Source: Methylomusa anaerophila (GTDB taxonomy: Bacteria; Bacillota; Negativicutes; Sporomusales; Sporomusaceae). From it: a stretch of DNA of 64,000 bases. The position numbers were made by a program, and so were the translations under genes. Positions 1-9,061 of the stretch are shown piece by piece. How positions within the stretch are numbered: the stretch's first letter is position 1; the number at the start of each line of letters is the position of its first letter. Location: positions 379,424 to 443,423 of the forward strand of contig NZ_AP018449.1 of the NCBI RefSeq assembly GCF_003966895.1, in the 5' to 3' direction. Under the pieces are notes generated by a model. That model was given only the letters and a program-made list of their open reading frames with translations, ran no database searches and was not told the origin of the DNA.

Positions 1-3000
1 CAATGCCGGTGCTTTGATTGTTCGCCGTGTAGTCATCGCTGTCCTGCGTGCTGGCGAGGTTGAGGTTGCCGCCGATGTCGGCCACGACTTTGTCGCCTTT
101 GACCTGGGAACCGATAATGTTGGTGTCGTTGCCGGATTTGAGGGTTACGGTGCCGGCGGCGTCGATGACGCTGCCGGTATGGGTTACCGTGTTGCCGTTT
201 TCCGTGCCGTGGCCGGAGCCGAAGCCGCCGGTCAGGCCGGTAAAGTTGCCGTCAAGGCCGAAGGATGCTCCCAAGGACCAGGAGGAGGAACTGGTTTTGC
301 CGTCGATCTGTTGTTGGTTTTGGGCGGCGTCCAGGTTGAGGTTTTGCTTGGCGTCGAGCAGGACGTCGATGGCATGGATGTTTGTCGCTATCAGGTTGAT
401 ATCCCCGTCGGTGGCAGTGATGTTGACGTTGCCGCCGGCGTTGATGTTGGACGGGTTGACGGTTTCGGCGTGGGTTGTTTGTTCGGCGCTCATTTGGCTG
501 CTGCCGATGCTGACGCCGACACCCACTCCTTTTGTCAGGTTGCCTTTGAAGTCCTTCAGTTTCTCAAGATCTTTAACGGCTTTGTACTCATACAGCGTTT
601 TAAGCCGGTCATCCTGTACCTGGCCCGAGCGCTGGATGTCGTTATAAGCACCCGTGGCAGCATCGATTACGCCGCCGCCTAAGGATACACTCAGGCCGCT
701 TTGCTTGAATTCGTATTTGTACTGGCTGTCGTAGGTGTTTACTGTGTTGTCGATGGTGACATTTTTGCCGCTGATGTTGGTGTCCTGGCCGCTGATAATT
801 GTAGTCCCGGCGCTGTTGACTTGGTTGCCGGCAATGAGGTTGACGTTGCCGTCGATGGAGCCGATGGTGCTGCCGGCTTGCTCCATGGTTTGTTGATCGA
901 GGGTGGTTTTTTCGCTTTTGCTGCCGATGGTGAAGCCGAGGCCGCCGCTGCTGAAGAGGCCGGAGGTTTTTTGCTGGCGCATGTGTTCTTCCTGGGAGGT
1001 TTGTTGGGCGGCGGTAAGGGTAATGTCGTTGCCGGCCTGCAGGGTTACGTCATGGGTGGCGGCTACGTTGCTGCCGCTGATGTTGATGTCCCGGCCGGTT
1101 TGGACACTGATGCTGTCGGCCGAAAGGGTGGTGCCCTGGCTTAGGGTTTCCTGAACTTGGTCGTGGGTGGTGTAGGTGGTGCTGGAGAAGAAGCCGCTGG
1201 TGCCTTTGTGCTGATGGTTTTCCTCCACATTGTCGCTGCTCTGGCCTGCTGTCAGGTTGACGTCGCGGCCGGCGGTGAGGGTGAGGGGGCCTTGGCTGTC
1301 CAGGTAGGCGGCTCTGGCGTTGAGGTCATTGCCGGCTTGCAGTTCGGTGCTGCCCTGGGTTTGGATGGTGGTGCCGGTTTCGCTGCTGAAGCTGTCGCTG
1401 CGCCGGTTGTTGCCATCCCAGACCAGGCGGTTGCTGCCGCTTTGCCCGACGGTGCCGAGGTTGAGGTCCTGCCCGGCGGCAAGGGTGGTTTGGCTGTCGG
1501 TGCCGCTGTTGTTGATTTCGGCGGCGGTGAGGTTGACGTTGCGTTGGGCGCTGGCCAGGAGCAGCCCGTTGCTGCCGGTGACGTAGAGGCCGGCGATTCG
1601 GTCGATGACGGTGCGGCTGCCGTTGTCGTTGGCCGCGGCCGTGGTGGTGGTGACGAGATTGAGGTCTCTGCCGGCCTGGGCGGTAAGGCTGCTGACGGCT
1701 TCCAGCCGCCCGCCGATGTTGTCAAGGTCGGTTCGGGCTTGCAGGTCCAGGTTGTTGCCCCGGATGCTGCCGCCGAGGTTGCGGATGTTTTCGGCGGTCA
1801 GAGCGACCAGGTTGTTGCCGGCGATGCCGCCGCTGTTGGTGAGGTCGCCGCTGAGGTTGAGCTTTACGTCATAGCCGGAGAGCAAAGCTCCTGAGGCAGC
1901 TAGGTCGCCTTCTTTGAGGGCGCACACGTAGAGTTGGGGTACCAGCGCCCGCGTTGTTTGGCCGTCCGGCAGGATCACGTCTTTTTCCACCAGCCAGACC
2001 AGGTCGCTTGTCAGTTCGGCCATCTGGTCTTCGGTGAGGGGTGTGCCAACGGTCAATTGGTGGTCTTGGGCATAGGCTAAGGCGTTGTTCAGCAGGGCTT
2101 GGTACTGGTCCTGGTCGTTGGTGAAGTCTTTGAGGAAACGCCTGCCGGTGAGTTGTGTTACTTGTTGCTGGATCATTTTTTGTTCATAGAAACCGTCGCC
2201 TAACCGTGGGGGCGGGTCGCCGCGTTGGAAGGAAAGGTTGTTGAGCAGGTATTCGGAGGAAAGCCATTGCTGGTTGTTGGCGAATTGGGGGTCTACCCCG
2301 AACAGGAAGTTGTTGTTGGGGTTTTTGTTGATTGTAAAGAGGCTGTTGTTGGCTAGCTGGATGTTAACTCCGCCCGTGCGGATGATTTTGCCGGTAGGGG
2401 TCGTAACCTGGACGCCGGGTAGGACGGCAGCGCCGCCGGGTGTGACGACTGCGGTGCCGGCTGTGGCGCCGGCTGCGACGGCAGTGACGCCGGCGGTGAC
2501 GGCAGCGCCGCCGTTAGTGGCGACACCGGCAGGATTTGCTCCGGCTGCCGTTTGCTGGACGCTGCCGCTTGATCGGTCGCCTGGTTTGGCGCTGTCTAGT
2601 GATGGGGCCGCGTTTTCTTGATACTCCCCTTCCGCCAGTGTGATATTCTGAATCACGTCTGGCGGGTTATACCCGGTTGAACTGCTGCCGGTATCATCGC
2701 GGCCGCGGCGGTGGTTGCGCCAGTAGGAGGTGACGGTGCCGCTGTCGGTAGTGATGCGCTGTCCCTCGAAGCCGATGTTGTTTAAGGCGCCAATGCTGCC
2801 GCTTATGGTGCCGCCGGCGATGATTTTGCTCTTGTCGTTGGTGACGGTGTCGGCGATGATTTGCATGGCGCCGCCGGATAAGATTTGACCGGGGTCGGAG
2901 GTTTCTACTTTGCTTTCCATTGTCGTCCGGGTGTAACGGTAGGCCAGCCAGCTCTCAAATCCGCCTGCGGGAGTTTGGAGATGGTCGGATTCGTCGTTAT

Positions 3001-6000
3001 AGATGTAGACGCCGGGGGTGCCGGCAAGGTAGCGGTTAGGAGATCCGCTACCTTGGTATTCTTCCATTTGTTGTTCCTGGGTTTTTTCTATGACGGTGCT
3101 GAAGTGTTCGTTGGTGTTGTTGATTTCATGGCTAAAGAGGCTGAGATTGCCCCGGGCTTCTATGGTGGCGCTGTTGTTGTTGACTACGGCTGCCTGGCCG
3201 GTTGCTGTTTTGTCTGCCGCCAGGCTGCCCCCGACAGCCATGTCGCCGTCACTGTAGATGAGGGCGTGTTCCCGGTTAACAAGGGTCTGGGCGCCTATAT
3301 CCAGGCGATTGCGGGCGGCGATGGCGGGCGCCGTGCCATTTTCCACATCGTTGGTGAGGGTATTGGCCTCAATGGCCAGTTGGTCGCCGTAGATACGGCC
3401 GGTTCCCAGATTGTTGAGGGTTCCTGCCTCGATCAGGGTTGTGCCGCCGTCAATGAGTCCCCGGTTGGTAAGGGTATCGGCGGCAACGGCGGTGTTTTTG
3501 CCGCTGATTTGACCGTCTACGGTGTTGTCGATGCTGCCGGCGATGACGGTAAGGCTGTTCCCGGCTTGAAGGGCTGTTTTGTTGGTGAAGGCGCCGGCGG
3601 TTTCCAGTTTGAGGTCGCCGTTGGCTTCCAGTTCACCGGTGTGGGTATAGTCTTGGGTGAGTTTAATGGTAAGATCGCCCTGGCTTACGATTTTGCCGTC
3701 GCCTGTGAGGCCGGCGCTGTTGATATTGAGTTGCTGCCCGGCGATCAATGTTCCGCCGCTGTTGTTGATCTGCAGGGTCTTGTTGTCCAGGTTGGCATCT
3801 TGCAGGGTAAGGGTTTTTCCGGCAGAGACCAAGCCCTGGCTGTTGTTGATCTGACCGCTGCCGGTCAGGGTCAAGGTTTCGTTGGCCCGGATGGCGCCCT
3901 GGCTGTTGTCGATTTGGGCGGCGGTAAGATTTACCGACCGGCCTTCGATCCCCTGGTTTGTCTCCTGGGTATTGGTGTTGTCGATGGCGGCGGCGCGGAT
4001 GGTGAGGGTTTGACCGGCCCGCACCAGGCTTTGCGCATTGCGGAATGTGCCGCCGAGTTGGATGCCTACATTGCCCAGGGCCTGGATTTGTCCGCCCTGG
4101 TTGTTTAGCGAGGCGGCGGTGATGTCCATTGCCCCGGCGCTGGTCAGCAGACCGCCCTGGCTATTGTTGATGTCGGCGCTTTTTACTGTAAGTGTATTTT
4201 CGCCGTAAATGTAGCCGGCCTGGTTGGTAAGGCTGCCGGTGAGCAGGTTGACGCTGCCGCGGCCAATGATACCGCCGGTGGCGCCGGAATTGGTGTTGGC
4301 AAGGGTTTGCCCGCCGGTGTCGAGGATGAGATCGCCTGCTGCCTGAACCAGGCCGGCTTCGTTGATAAAGATGCCGCTGCGGATGGTGGCCGGGCCGGCG
4401 GCGGCGATACTGCCGCGCGTGTTGTCAGTCCGTTGGTTATTGGTGTTGACGTCCAGGCTGCCGCCGAGGATGACACCTTCTGTGTTGTTTAAGCCAATGG
4501 CGAAGATGCGGGTTTCCTTTTGGGCTTCCACCCGCCCTGCCGTGTTATCAAGAATACCGGTGGTTGCGGTGACGTCGGCTTGCCCCTGTACGGCGGCGAT
4601 GGTACCCTGGGTGTTGTGGATCCGGCCGGCGCTGACGGCGACGTTTTGGTTGGCCGCCAGTAGTCCTTGCGTATTGGTGATGTCTTGGGTAACCGTTGCG
4701 CTTAAGGTTTGACCGGCGGTAATTTGTCCCTGGCTGTTGTTGAGGCTGTCGGCGGTTATGGTTGTGCTGCCGCCGGCACTGATGATTCCCGCCTGTCCGT
4801 TATATAGGCTGTTGTTGATGCTGCCGCGGGCATCAAGGACCAGATTGTTATTATCAAGCCCGGAGGTTTGGATGCTGCCTCCCTGGTTGATAAGTTCGCC
4901 GACTTTTATCTTGGCGGCGCCATTGGCGGCAATCTTGCCGCCGCTGTTGTCGAGGGTATGGGCTGCGGTTATGGCGGCTTCTTCGCTGCCGGTCTGCAGG
5001 ATGCTGCCGCCTCGGTTGGCTATGTCGGCGGCGGTTATGGTTACTTGACCCGCCTGGATTTGTCCGCCCTGGTTGTTTAGCGAGGCGGCGGTGATGTCCA
5101 TTGCCCCGGCGCTGGTCAGCAGACCGCCCTGGCTATTGTTGATGTCGGCGCTTTTTACTGTAAGTGTATTTTCGCCGTAAATGTAGCCGGCCTGGTTGGT
5201 AAGGCTGCCGGTGAGCAGGTTGACGCTGCCGCGGCCAATGATACCGCCGGTGGCGCCGGAATTGGTGTTGGCAAGGGTTTGCCCGCCGGTGTCGAGGGTG
5301 AGATCGCCTGCTGCCTGAACCAGGCCGGCTTCGTTGATAAAGATGCCGCTGCGGATGGTGGCCGGGCCGGCGGCGGCGGCGATACTGCCGCGCGTGTTGT
5401 CAGTCCGTTGGTTATTGGTGTTGACGTCCAGGCTGCCGCCGAGGATGACACCTTCTGTGTTGTTTAAGCCAATGGCGAAGATGCGGGTTTCCTTTTGGGC
5501 TTCCACCCGCCCTGCCGTGTTATCAAGAATACCGGTGGCCGCGGTGACGTCGGCTTGCCCCTGTACGGCGGCGATGGTACCCTGGGTGTTGTGGATCCGG
5601 CCGGCGCTGACGGCGGCGTTTTGGTTGGCCGCCAGTAGTCCTTGCGTATTGGTGATGTCTTGGGTAACTGTTGCGCTTAAGGTTTGACCGGCGGTAATTT
5701 GTCCCTGGCTGTTGTTGAGGCTGTCGGCGGTTATGGTTGTGCTGCCGCCGGCACTGATGATTCCCGCCTGTCCGTTATATAGGCTGTTGTTGATGCTGCC
5801 GCGGGCATCAAGGACCAGATTGTTATTATCAAGCCCGGAGGTTTGGATGCTGCCTCCCTGGTTGATAAGTTCGCCGACTTTTATCTTGGCGGCGCCATTG
5901 GCGGCAATTTTACCGCCGCTGTTGTCGAGGGTATGGGCTGCGGTTATGGCGGCTTCTTCGCTGCCGATCTGCAGGATGCTGCCGCCTCGGTTGGCTATGT

Positions 6001-9000
6001 TGGCGGCGGTGATGGTTACTTGACCCGCCTGGATTTGTCCGGCGGTTCCCCCGGCATTTTTGTCATTATTAAAGGTCTTGGCAGCGCTGATGTCAAGCTT
6101 GTCGCCCACATCCAGGCTTGCGCCCGTATGGGTGATGTCTCCTGTTGTGGCGCGAAGGGCGGCACTGCCTCCTGCCTGGTTCACGGCCCCGGTCAGGTTA
6201 ATGGCTGTTCCTTGCAGGAGCATATTGCCGGCGGCTAGGTTTTGGCCGGTGGCGGTGAGGGTGTCTTGGGCAGCCACCGTGAGATTGCCACTGCCGCCAA
6301 GTTTACCTTCACGGGTAACGCCTGCCCCAAGGGTACCGCTGGAGGATACGGTGTTGGCCGTAATGCCGGTGTTGCCGCCGGCGGTGATGGCGCCGGTATT
6401 GGTGAGGGCGCCGCCGGCGCCAATGGCAGCATCTTGGCCGGCATAGACGGTACCTTGGTTATTTATATCGCCTTGGGCGGCGAGGGTGATGTTTTGATTG
6501 GCGGTGGTCGCGCCGGCCAGGTTGATGACGCCGCCGCTGTTGATGGCAAGGGCGCCGCCGGCAGCGATGGTGCTGGCCTCATTACTGTCCAGTCTTTCCC
6601 CTACATTGATGGTTATGTTGTTTTGGGCGGCAAGGGTGCCGGTATTGGTGAGGGCGCCTTGGGCGGCAAGGGTTGCATCTCGGCCGGCGTAGACGGTACC
6701 TTGGTTATGAATGTCGCCTTGGGCGGTGAGGGTGATGTTTTGATTGGCGGTGGTTGAGCCGGCCAGGTTGATGACGCCGCCGCTGTTGATGGCAAGGTCG
6801 CCGCCGGCGGCGATGGTGCTGGCCTCATTACTGTCCAGTTTTTCCCCTACCCGGATGGTTAGGTTGTTTTGGGCGGTGAGGGTGCCGCTTTGATTGTTGA
6901 CTGTATTGGCTGTGAGCTCGGCCTTTCCGTTGCTACCGATTTGGCCGCCTTGATTGTTGATGTCCTGACGGACGGTGATGGTCAACAGGCCGCTATCCAG
7001 GTTGGCCACCCGACCGTTTTCATTTTGCAGGGATCGGGCTCTTATATTCAGTCCCTGGCCGGCCTCGATGGTTCCCCGCCGGTTGTGGACGGTGTCGGCA
7101 GCCGCTATTTTCACCGCGCTGCCGCCGCGAATGACACCGGTTTCATTGATTAGACCGGAACCGAGGCGGATGTCCATGTCTTTTTGGCTGTTGATTTGGC
7201 CGCTGGAGTTGTCAAGGTTTTGGGCGGTGAGGGTAAGTTGTCCGTTCGTGTCAATTTGTCCCCCGGTGTTGAGGGTGTCTCCTGCCGTCTTGAGTGTTAG
7301 GTTTTGGGCGCCGGCATGGACGATTGACCCTTTGGTGTTGATGAGGTTTTGAGCTTCGATTGTCAGGTTGGCGCCGTTGGCGCCGATTTGTCCGCTGGTG
7401 TTTATCGTGTCGCCGCTTGTCCGGATGGTTAATTCTTGTCCACCGGCATGGATGATTTTCCCTGTAGTGTTATTTAGTTCTGCGGCCTCTATTGTCAGTT
7501 TGTCGCCGTGAGTCCCAATTTCTCCCTGGGAGTTGTTGATCGTGCCTTGAGCTGTTATCAGGGTGGTTTTTGTTCCGGTTTGGCTGATTACGCCGCCCAT
7601 GTTGCTGACGGATCCGGCGGTTATGGTGATTTGGTCGGCCTGGAGCTGTCCTTTGGTCCCGATGGGGTTTTGGTCGTTGTTGAGTGTTCCGTTAGCTTTG
7701 GCGTTAAGGCTGCCCATGGCTTGTATTGTCCCGCCGGTGTTGGCAATGTCCCCTGTCCGGGCTGTGAGGTTTATGTTTTGACCGGCGTAGGTGTTGGCGC
7801 CGCTTAAGTCGACGGCTGCGGCCCGAATGGTTAGATTACCGGCGGCTGTGTTCTGCCCGCCGGCTTTTGTGCTGCCGGTTGTTGTGATGTTGATGTCGCC
7901 GTTTGGGGCGATGGTTCCGTCGCTATTTATGCCGGCGCCGATTGTGCCGGTTGAGTCAACGGCAGCTGCGGTAAGGGTGGTGTGCTCTCCGGCGGCAATG
8001 AGTCCGGCGTTGGTGAGTCCGGCCGGGGTGGTAAGGTTGACGCTTTTTGCGGCGTATACTAGGTCCTGGGTATCGAGGCCGCCTTGCGCGGAAATATAGA
8101 TATTTTCCCCGGCGGTTGTGTTGCCGGCAAGGGTGACTTTGCCTTCACCGGTGACGGTTAGGTCGCCGGTGATTGCCGAAATTATTCCCTGGCTGTTCAC
8201 CCCTACCCCTTGTTCGGTGCCGACAAGGTAGATTTTGTTGGCGTACATGCCGCCTAAAGCGCCTACGTCTATGGCTACGGCGGGTTTGTTGCTGGCGGCG
8301 CTTATTTTATCTGTATAGAGTGTGTCGTATTGGACTTCATTTGTGCCGGTAACGACGTTGAGTTCGTTGGCCCAGATACCGGCATTGGCGGTTACCGCCC
8401 GGCTGATGAGGTCCACCCGGTCGGTGTCGCCGCCGTTGAGTCCGGCACCGTCAATGCTGATTTGGCCGCCGCTTACCCGGAAGGCGCTTAGGCTGCCGTC
8501 GCCGCCGAATACCGGGGCGCCGGTGGTGAGGGTGGCGTGGCTGGTGTTGATAAAACCGGCTCCATTTACAAAGATGCCGTTAGGGTTGGCCAGAATGAAT
8601 TCGGCTTTTTGGCCGGCGATTTCGGTATAGCCGTTCAGATGGCTGGCTTGGGGCCCGCTGACTTCGCTTAAGATAATTCTGGCTGATCCTTTGAGCAGGA
8701 ACGGATTGCCGGCGATATAGCCGGCTAACTGGGTGTTTATTATGTCGCGGGAGTTGTTTAGTATGAGTCCCTGGGAAAAGACGTCGAATTGCCGAAAGAT
8801 GTTGCGGGATACGCCGGCGGCTGACGGGGTGGTGATTTGGACGACCGGCAGGCCGTTGGCGGTGAATTCTACGTAGGGCCGGTTGCTTCCCGGCGCGCTT
8901 TTGTCAACGATGGCGCTGGCGCCGGCCAGGGTTGGCTGGCACAGCTGCAGGATGGCGGTGAGCCAGATCAGCCATTTTTTTAGGCTTTGGCACCCGAAGG

Positions 9001-9034
9001 CGGATGTGTGGCCAGGACGTTTTGGGTTAAGCAT
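1..9034 (-). CDS. TpsA-type filamentous haemagglutinin-like exoprotein, 3' end outside window
   Basis: A giant secreted adhesin or contact-dependent toxin carrier exported by the TpsB encoded just upstream. The ATG at 9032-9034 follows an AGAGGTG ribosome site. The N-terminus has a basic stretch and a hydrophobic signal segment ending near ALAGASA-like residues, then the TPS secretion domain with the NPNGI motif. A long beta-helix region follows, rich in LNNQGG-, NLTLxA- and AGxDLN-type repeats. Near 2.2 kb is the conserved YLLNNLSFQ / LGDGFYEQK block, and near 2.4-2.6 kb an Ala/Gly/Thr/Val-rich linker. I checked the reading frame at 9034, at 4126 and at 680 to 2; it is the same, and at least 3,010 residues are open. 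The C-terminus, where a variable toxin domain would lie in CdiA-like proteins, is not visible. The gene is more GC-rich than the rest of the window. Substrate and role (adhesion, competition) are inference. Confidence 0.93.
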   Translation of the reverse strand, partial: MLNPKRPGHTSAFGCQSLKKWLIWLTAILQLCQPTLAGASAIVDKSAPGSNRPYVEFTANGLPVVQITTPSAAGVSRNIFRQFDVFSQGLILNNSRDIINTQLAGYIAGNPFLLKGSARIILSEVSGPQASHLNGYTEIAGQKAEFILANPNGIFVNGAGFINTSHATLTTGAPVFGGDGSLSAFRVSGGQISIDGAGLNGGDTDRVDLISRAVTANAGIWANELNVVTGTNEVQYDTLYTDKISAASNKPAVAIDVGALGGMYANKIYLVGTEQGVGVNSQGIISAITGDLTVTGEGKVTLAGNTTAGENIYISAQGGLDTQDLVYAAKSVNLTTPAGLTNAGLIAAGEHTTLTAAAVDSTGTIGAGINSDGTIAPNGDINITTTGSTKAGGQNTAAGNLTIRAAAVDLSGANTYAGQNINLTARTGDIANTGGTIQAMGSLNAKANGTLNNDQNPIGTKGQLQADQITITAGSVSNMGGVISQTGTKTTLITAQGTINNSQGEIGTHGDKLTIEAAELNNTTGKIIHAGGQELTIRTSGDTINTSGQIGANGANLTIEAQNLINTKGSIVHAGAQNLTLKTAGDTLNTGGQIDTNGQLTLTAQNLDNSSGQINSQKDMDIRLGSGLINETGVIRGGSAVKIAAADTVHNRRGTIEAGQGLNIRARSLQNENGRVANLDSGLLTITVRQDINNQGGQIGSNGKAELTANTVNNQSGTLTAQNNLTIRVGEKLDSNEASTIAAGGDLAINSGGVINLAGSTTANQNITLTAQGDIHNQGTVYAGRDATLAAQGALTNTGTLAAQNNITINVGERLDSNEASTIAAGGALAINSGGVINLAGATTANQNITLAAQGDINNQGTVYAGQDAAIGAGGALTNTGAITAGGNTGITANTVSSSGTLGAGVTREGKLGGSGNLTVAAQDTLTATGQNLAAGNMLLQGTAINLTGAVNQAGGSAALRATTGDITHTGASLDVGDKLDISAAKTFNNDKNAGGTAGQIQAGQVTITAANIANRGGSILQIGSEEAAITAAHTLDNSGGKIAANGAAKIKVGELINQGGSIQTSGLDNNNLVLDARGSINNSLYNGQAGIISAGGSTTITADSLNNSQGQITAGQTLSATVTQDITNTQGLLAANQNAAVSAGRIHNTQGTIAAVQGQADVTAATGILDNTAGRVEAQKETRIFAIGLNNTEGVILGGSLDVNTNNQRTDNTRGSIAAAAGPATIRSGIFINEAGLVQAAGDLTLDTGGQTLANTNSGATGGIIGRGSVNLLTGSLTNQAGYIYGENTLTVKSADINNSQGGLLTSAGAMDITAASLNNQGGQIQAGQVTITAADIANRGGSILQTGSEEAAITAAHTLDNSGGKIAANGAAKIKVGELINQGGSIQTSGLDNNNLVLDARGSINNSLYNGQAGIISAGGSTTITADSLNNSQGQITAGQTLSATVTQDITNTQGLLAANQNVAVSAGRIHNTQGTIAAVQGQADVTATTGILDNTAGRVEAQKETRIFAIGLNNTEGVILGGSLDVNTNNQRTDNTRGSIAAAGPATIRSGIFINEAGLVQAAGDLILDTGGQTLANTNSGATGGIIGRGSVNLLTGSLTNQAGYIYGENTLTVKSADINNSQGGLLTSAGAMDITAASLNNQGGQIQALGNVGIQLGGTFRNAQSLVRAGQTLTIRAAAIDNTNTQETNQGIEGRSVNLTAAQIDNSQGAIRANETLTLTGSGQINNSQGLVSAGKTLTLQDANLDNKTLQINNSGGTLIAGQQLNINSAGLTGDGKIVSQGDLTIKLTQDYTHTGELEANGDLKLETAGAFTNKTALQAGNSLTVIAGSIDNTVDGQISGKNTAVAADTLTNRGLIDGGTTLIEAGTLNNLGTGRIYGDQLAIEANTLTNDVENGTAPAIAARNRLDIGAQTLVNREHALIYSDGDMAVGGSLAADKTATGQAAVVNNNSATIEARGNLSLFSHEINNTNEHFSTVIEKTQEQQMEEYQGSGSPNRYLAGTPGVYIYNDESDHLQTPAGGFESWLAYRYTRTTMESKVETSDPGQILSGGAMQIIADTVTNDKSKIIAGGTISGSIGALNNIGFEGQRITTDSGTVTSYWRNHRRGRDDTGSSSTGYNPPDVIQNITLAEGEYQENAAPSLDSAKPGDRSSGSVQQTAAGANPAGVATNGGAAVTAGVTAVAAGATAGTAVVTPGGAAVLPGVQVTTPTGKIIRTGGVNIQLANNSLFTINKNPNNNFLFGVDPQFANNQQWLSSEYLLNNLSFQRGDPPPRLGDGFYEQKMIQQQVTQLTGRRFLKDFTNDQDQYQALLNNALAYAQDHQLTVGTPLTEDQMAELTSDLVWLVEKDVILPDGQTTRALVPQLYVCALKEGDLAASGALLSGYDVKLNLSGDLTNSGGIAGNNLVALTAENIRNLGGSIRGNNLDLQARTDLDNIGGRLEAVSSLTAQAGRDLNLVTTTTAAANDNGSRTVIDRIAGLYVTGSNGLLLASAQRNVNLTAAEINNSGTDSQTTLAAGQDLNLGTVGQSGSNRLVWDGNNRRSDSFSSETGTTIQTQGSTELQAGNDLNARAAYLDSQGPLTLTAGRDVNLTAGQSSDNVEENHQHKGTSGFFSSTTYTTHDQVQETLSQGTTLSADSISVQTGRDINISGSNVAATHDVTLQAGNDITLTAAQQTSQEEHMRQQKTSGLFSSGGLGFTIGSKSEKTTLDQQTMEQAGSTIGSIDGNVNLIAGNQVNSAGTTIISGQDTNISGKNVTIDNTVNTYDSQYKYEFKQSGLSVSLGGGVIDAATGAYNDIQRSGQVQDDRLKTLYEYKAVKDLEKLKDFKGNLTKGVGVGVSIGSSQMSAEQTTHAETVNPSNINAGGNVNITATDGDINLIATNIHAIDVLLDAKQNLNLDAAQNQQQIDGKTSSSSWSLGASFGLDGNFTGLTGGFGSGHGTENGNTVTHTGSVIDAAGTVTLKSGNDTNIIGSQVKGDKVVADIGGNLNLASTQDSDDYTANNQSTGI
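4081..6027 (-). repeat. In-frame tandem duplication inside tpsA (972 bp + 975 bp)
   Basis: Positions 4081-5052 and 5053-6027 are near-identical direct repeats of 324 and 325 codons. They differ by one extra GCC-type codon (near 5371-5379) and a handful of substitutions. The junction carries the shared phrase CCTGGATTTGTCC at 4081, 5053 and 6028. Both units keep the haemagglutinin frame, so the protein simply gains an extra block of beta-helix. The very low divergence points to recent duplication or gene conversion, or to an assembly artefact. Confidence 0.93.
6393..6884 (-). repeat. Second in-frame tandem repeat in tpsA (two 246-bp units)
   Basis: The phrase CCGGTATTGGTGAGGGCG occurs at 6393 and again at 6639, and the sequence between is repeated with moderate divergence up to about 6884. 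Each unit is 246 bp or 82 codons. These copies are older than the 972-bp pair, judging by more substitutions. Confidence 0.85.
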
Positions 9035-9061
9035 GGTTTTCACCTCTTTGTTGTTTATTGG

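Noticed and set aside
14..4108. Several long plus-strand ORFs (for example 14-682, 1157-1894, 2885-4108), rich in Gly, Ala and Val
   Set aside because: They are antisense shadows of the GC-rich tpsA gene; the minus frame gives a coherent haemagglutinin and they have no ribosome sites.
4081..6884. Repeat array considered as a CRISPR or satellite
   Set aside because: Units are 972/975 and 246 bp, contiguous and in frame with an adhesin; no short repeats with unique spacers.
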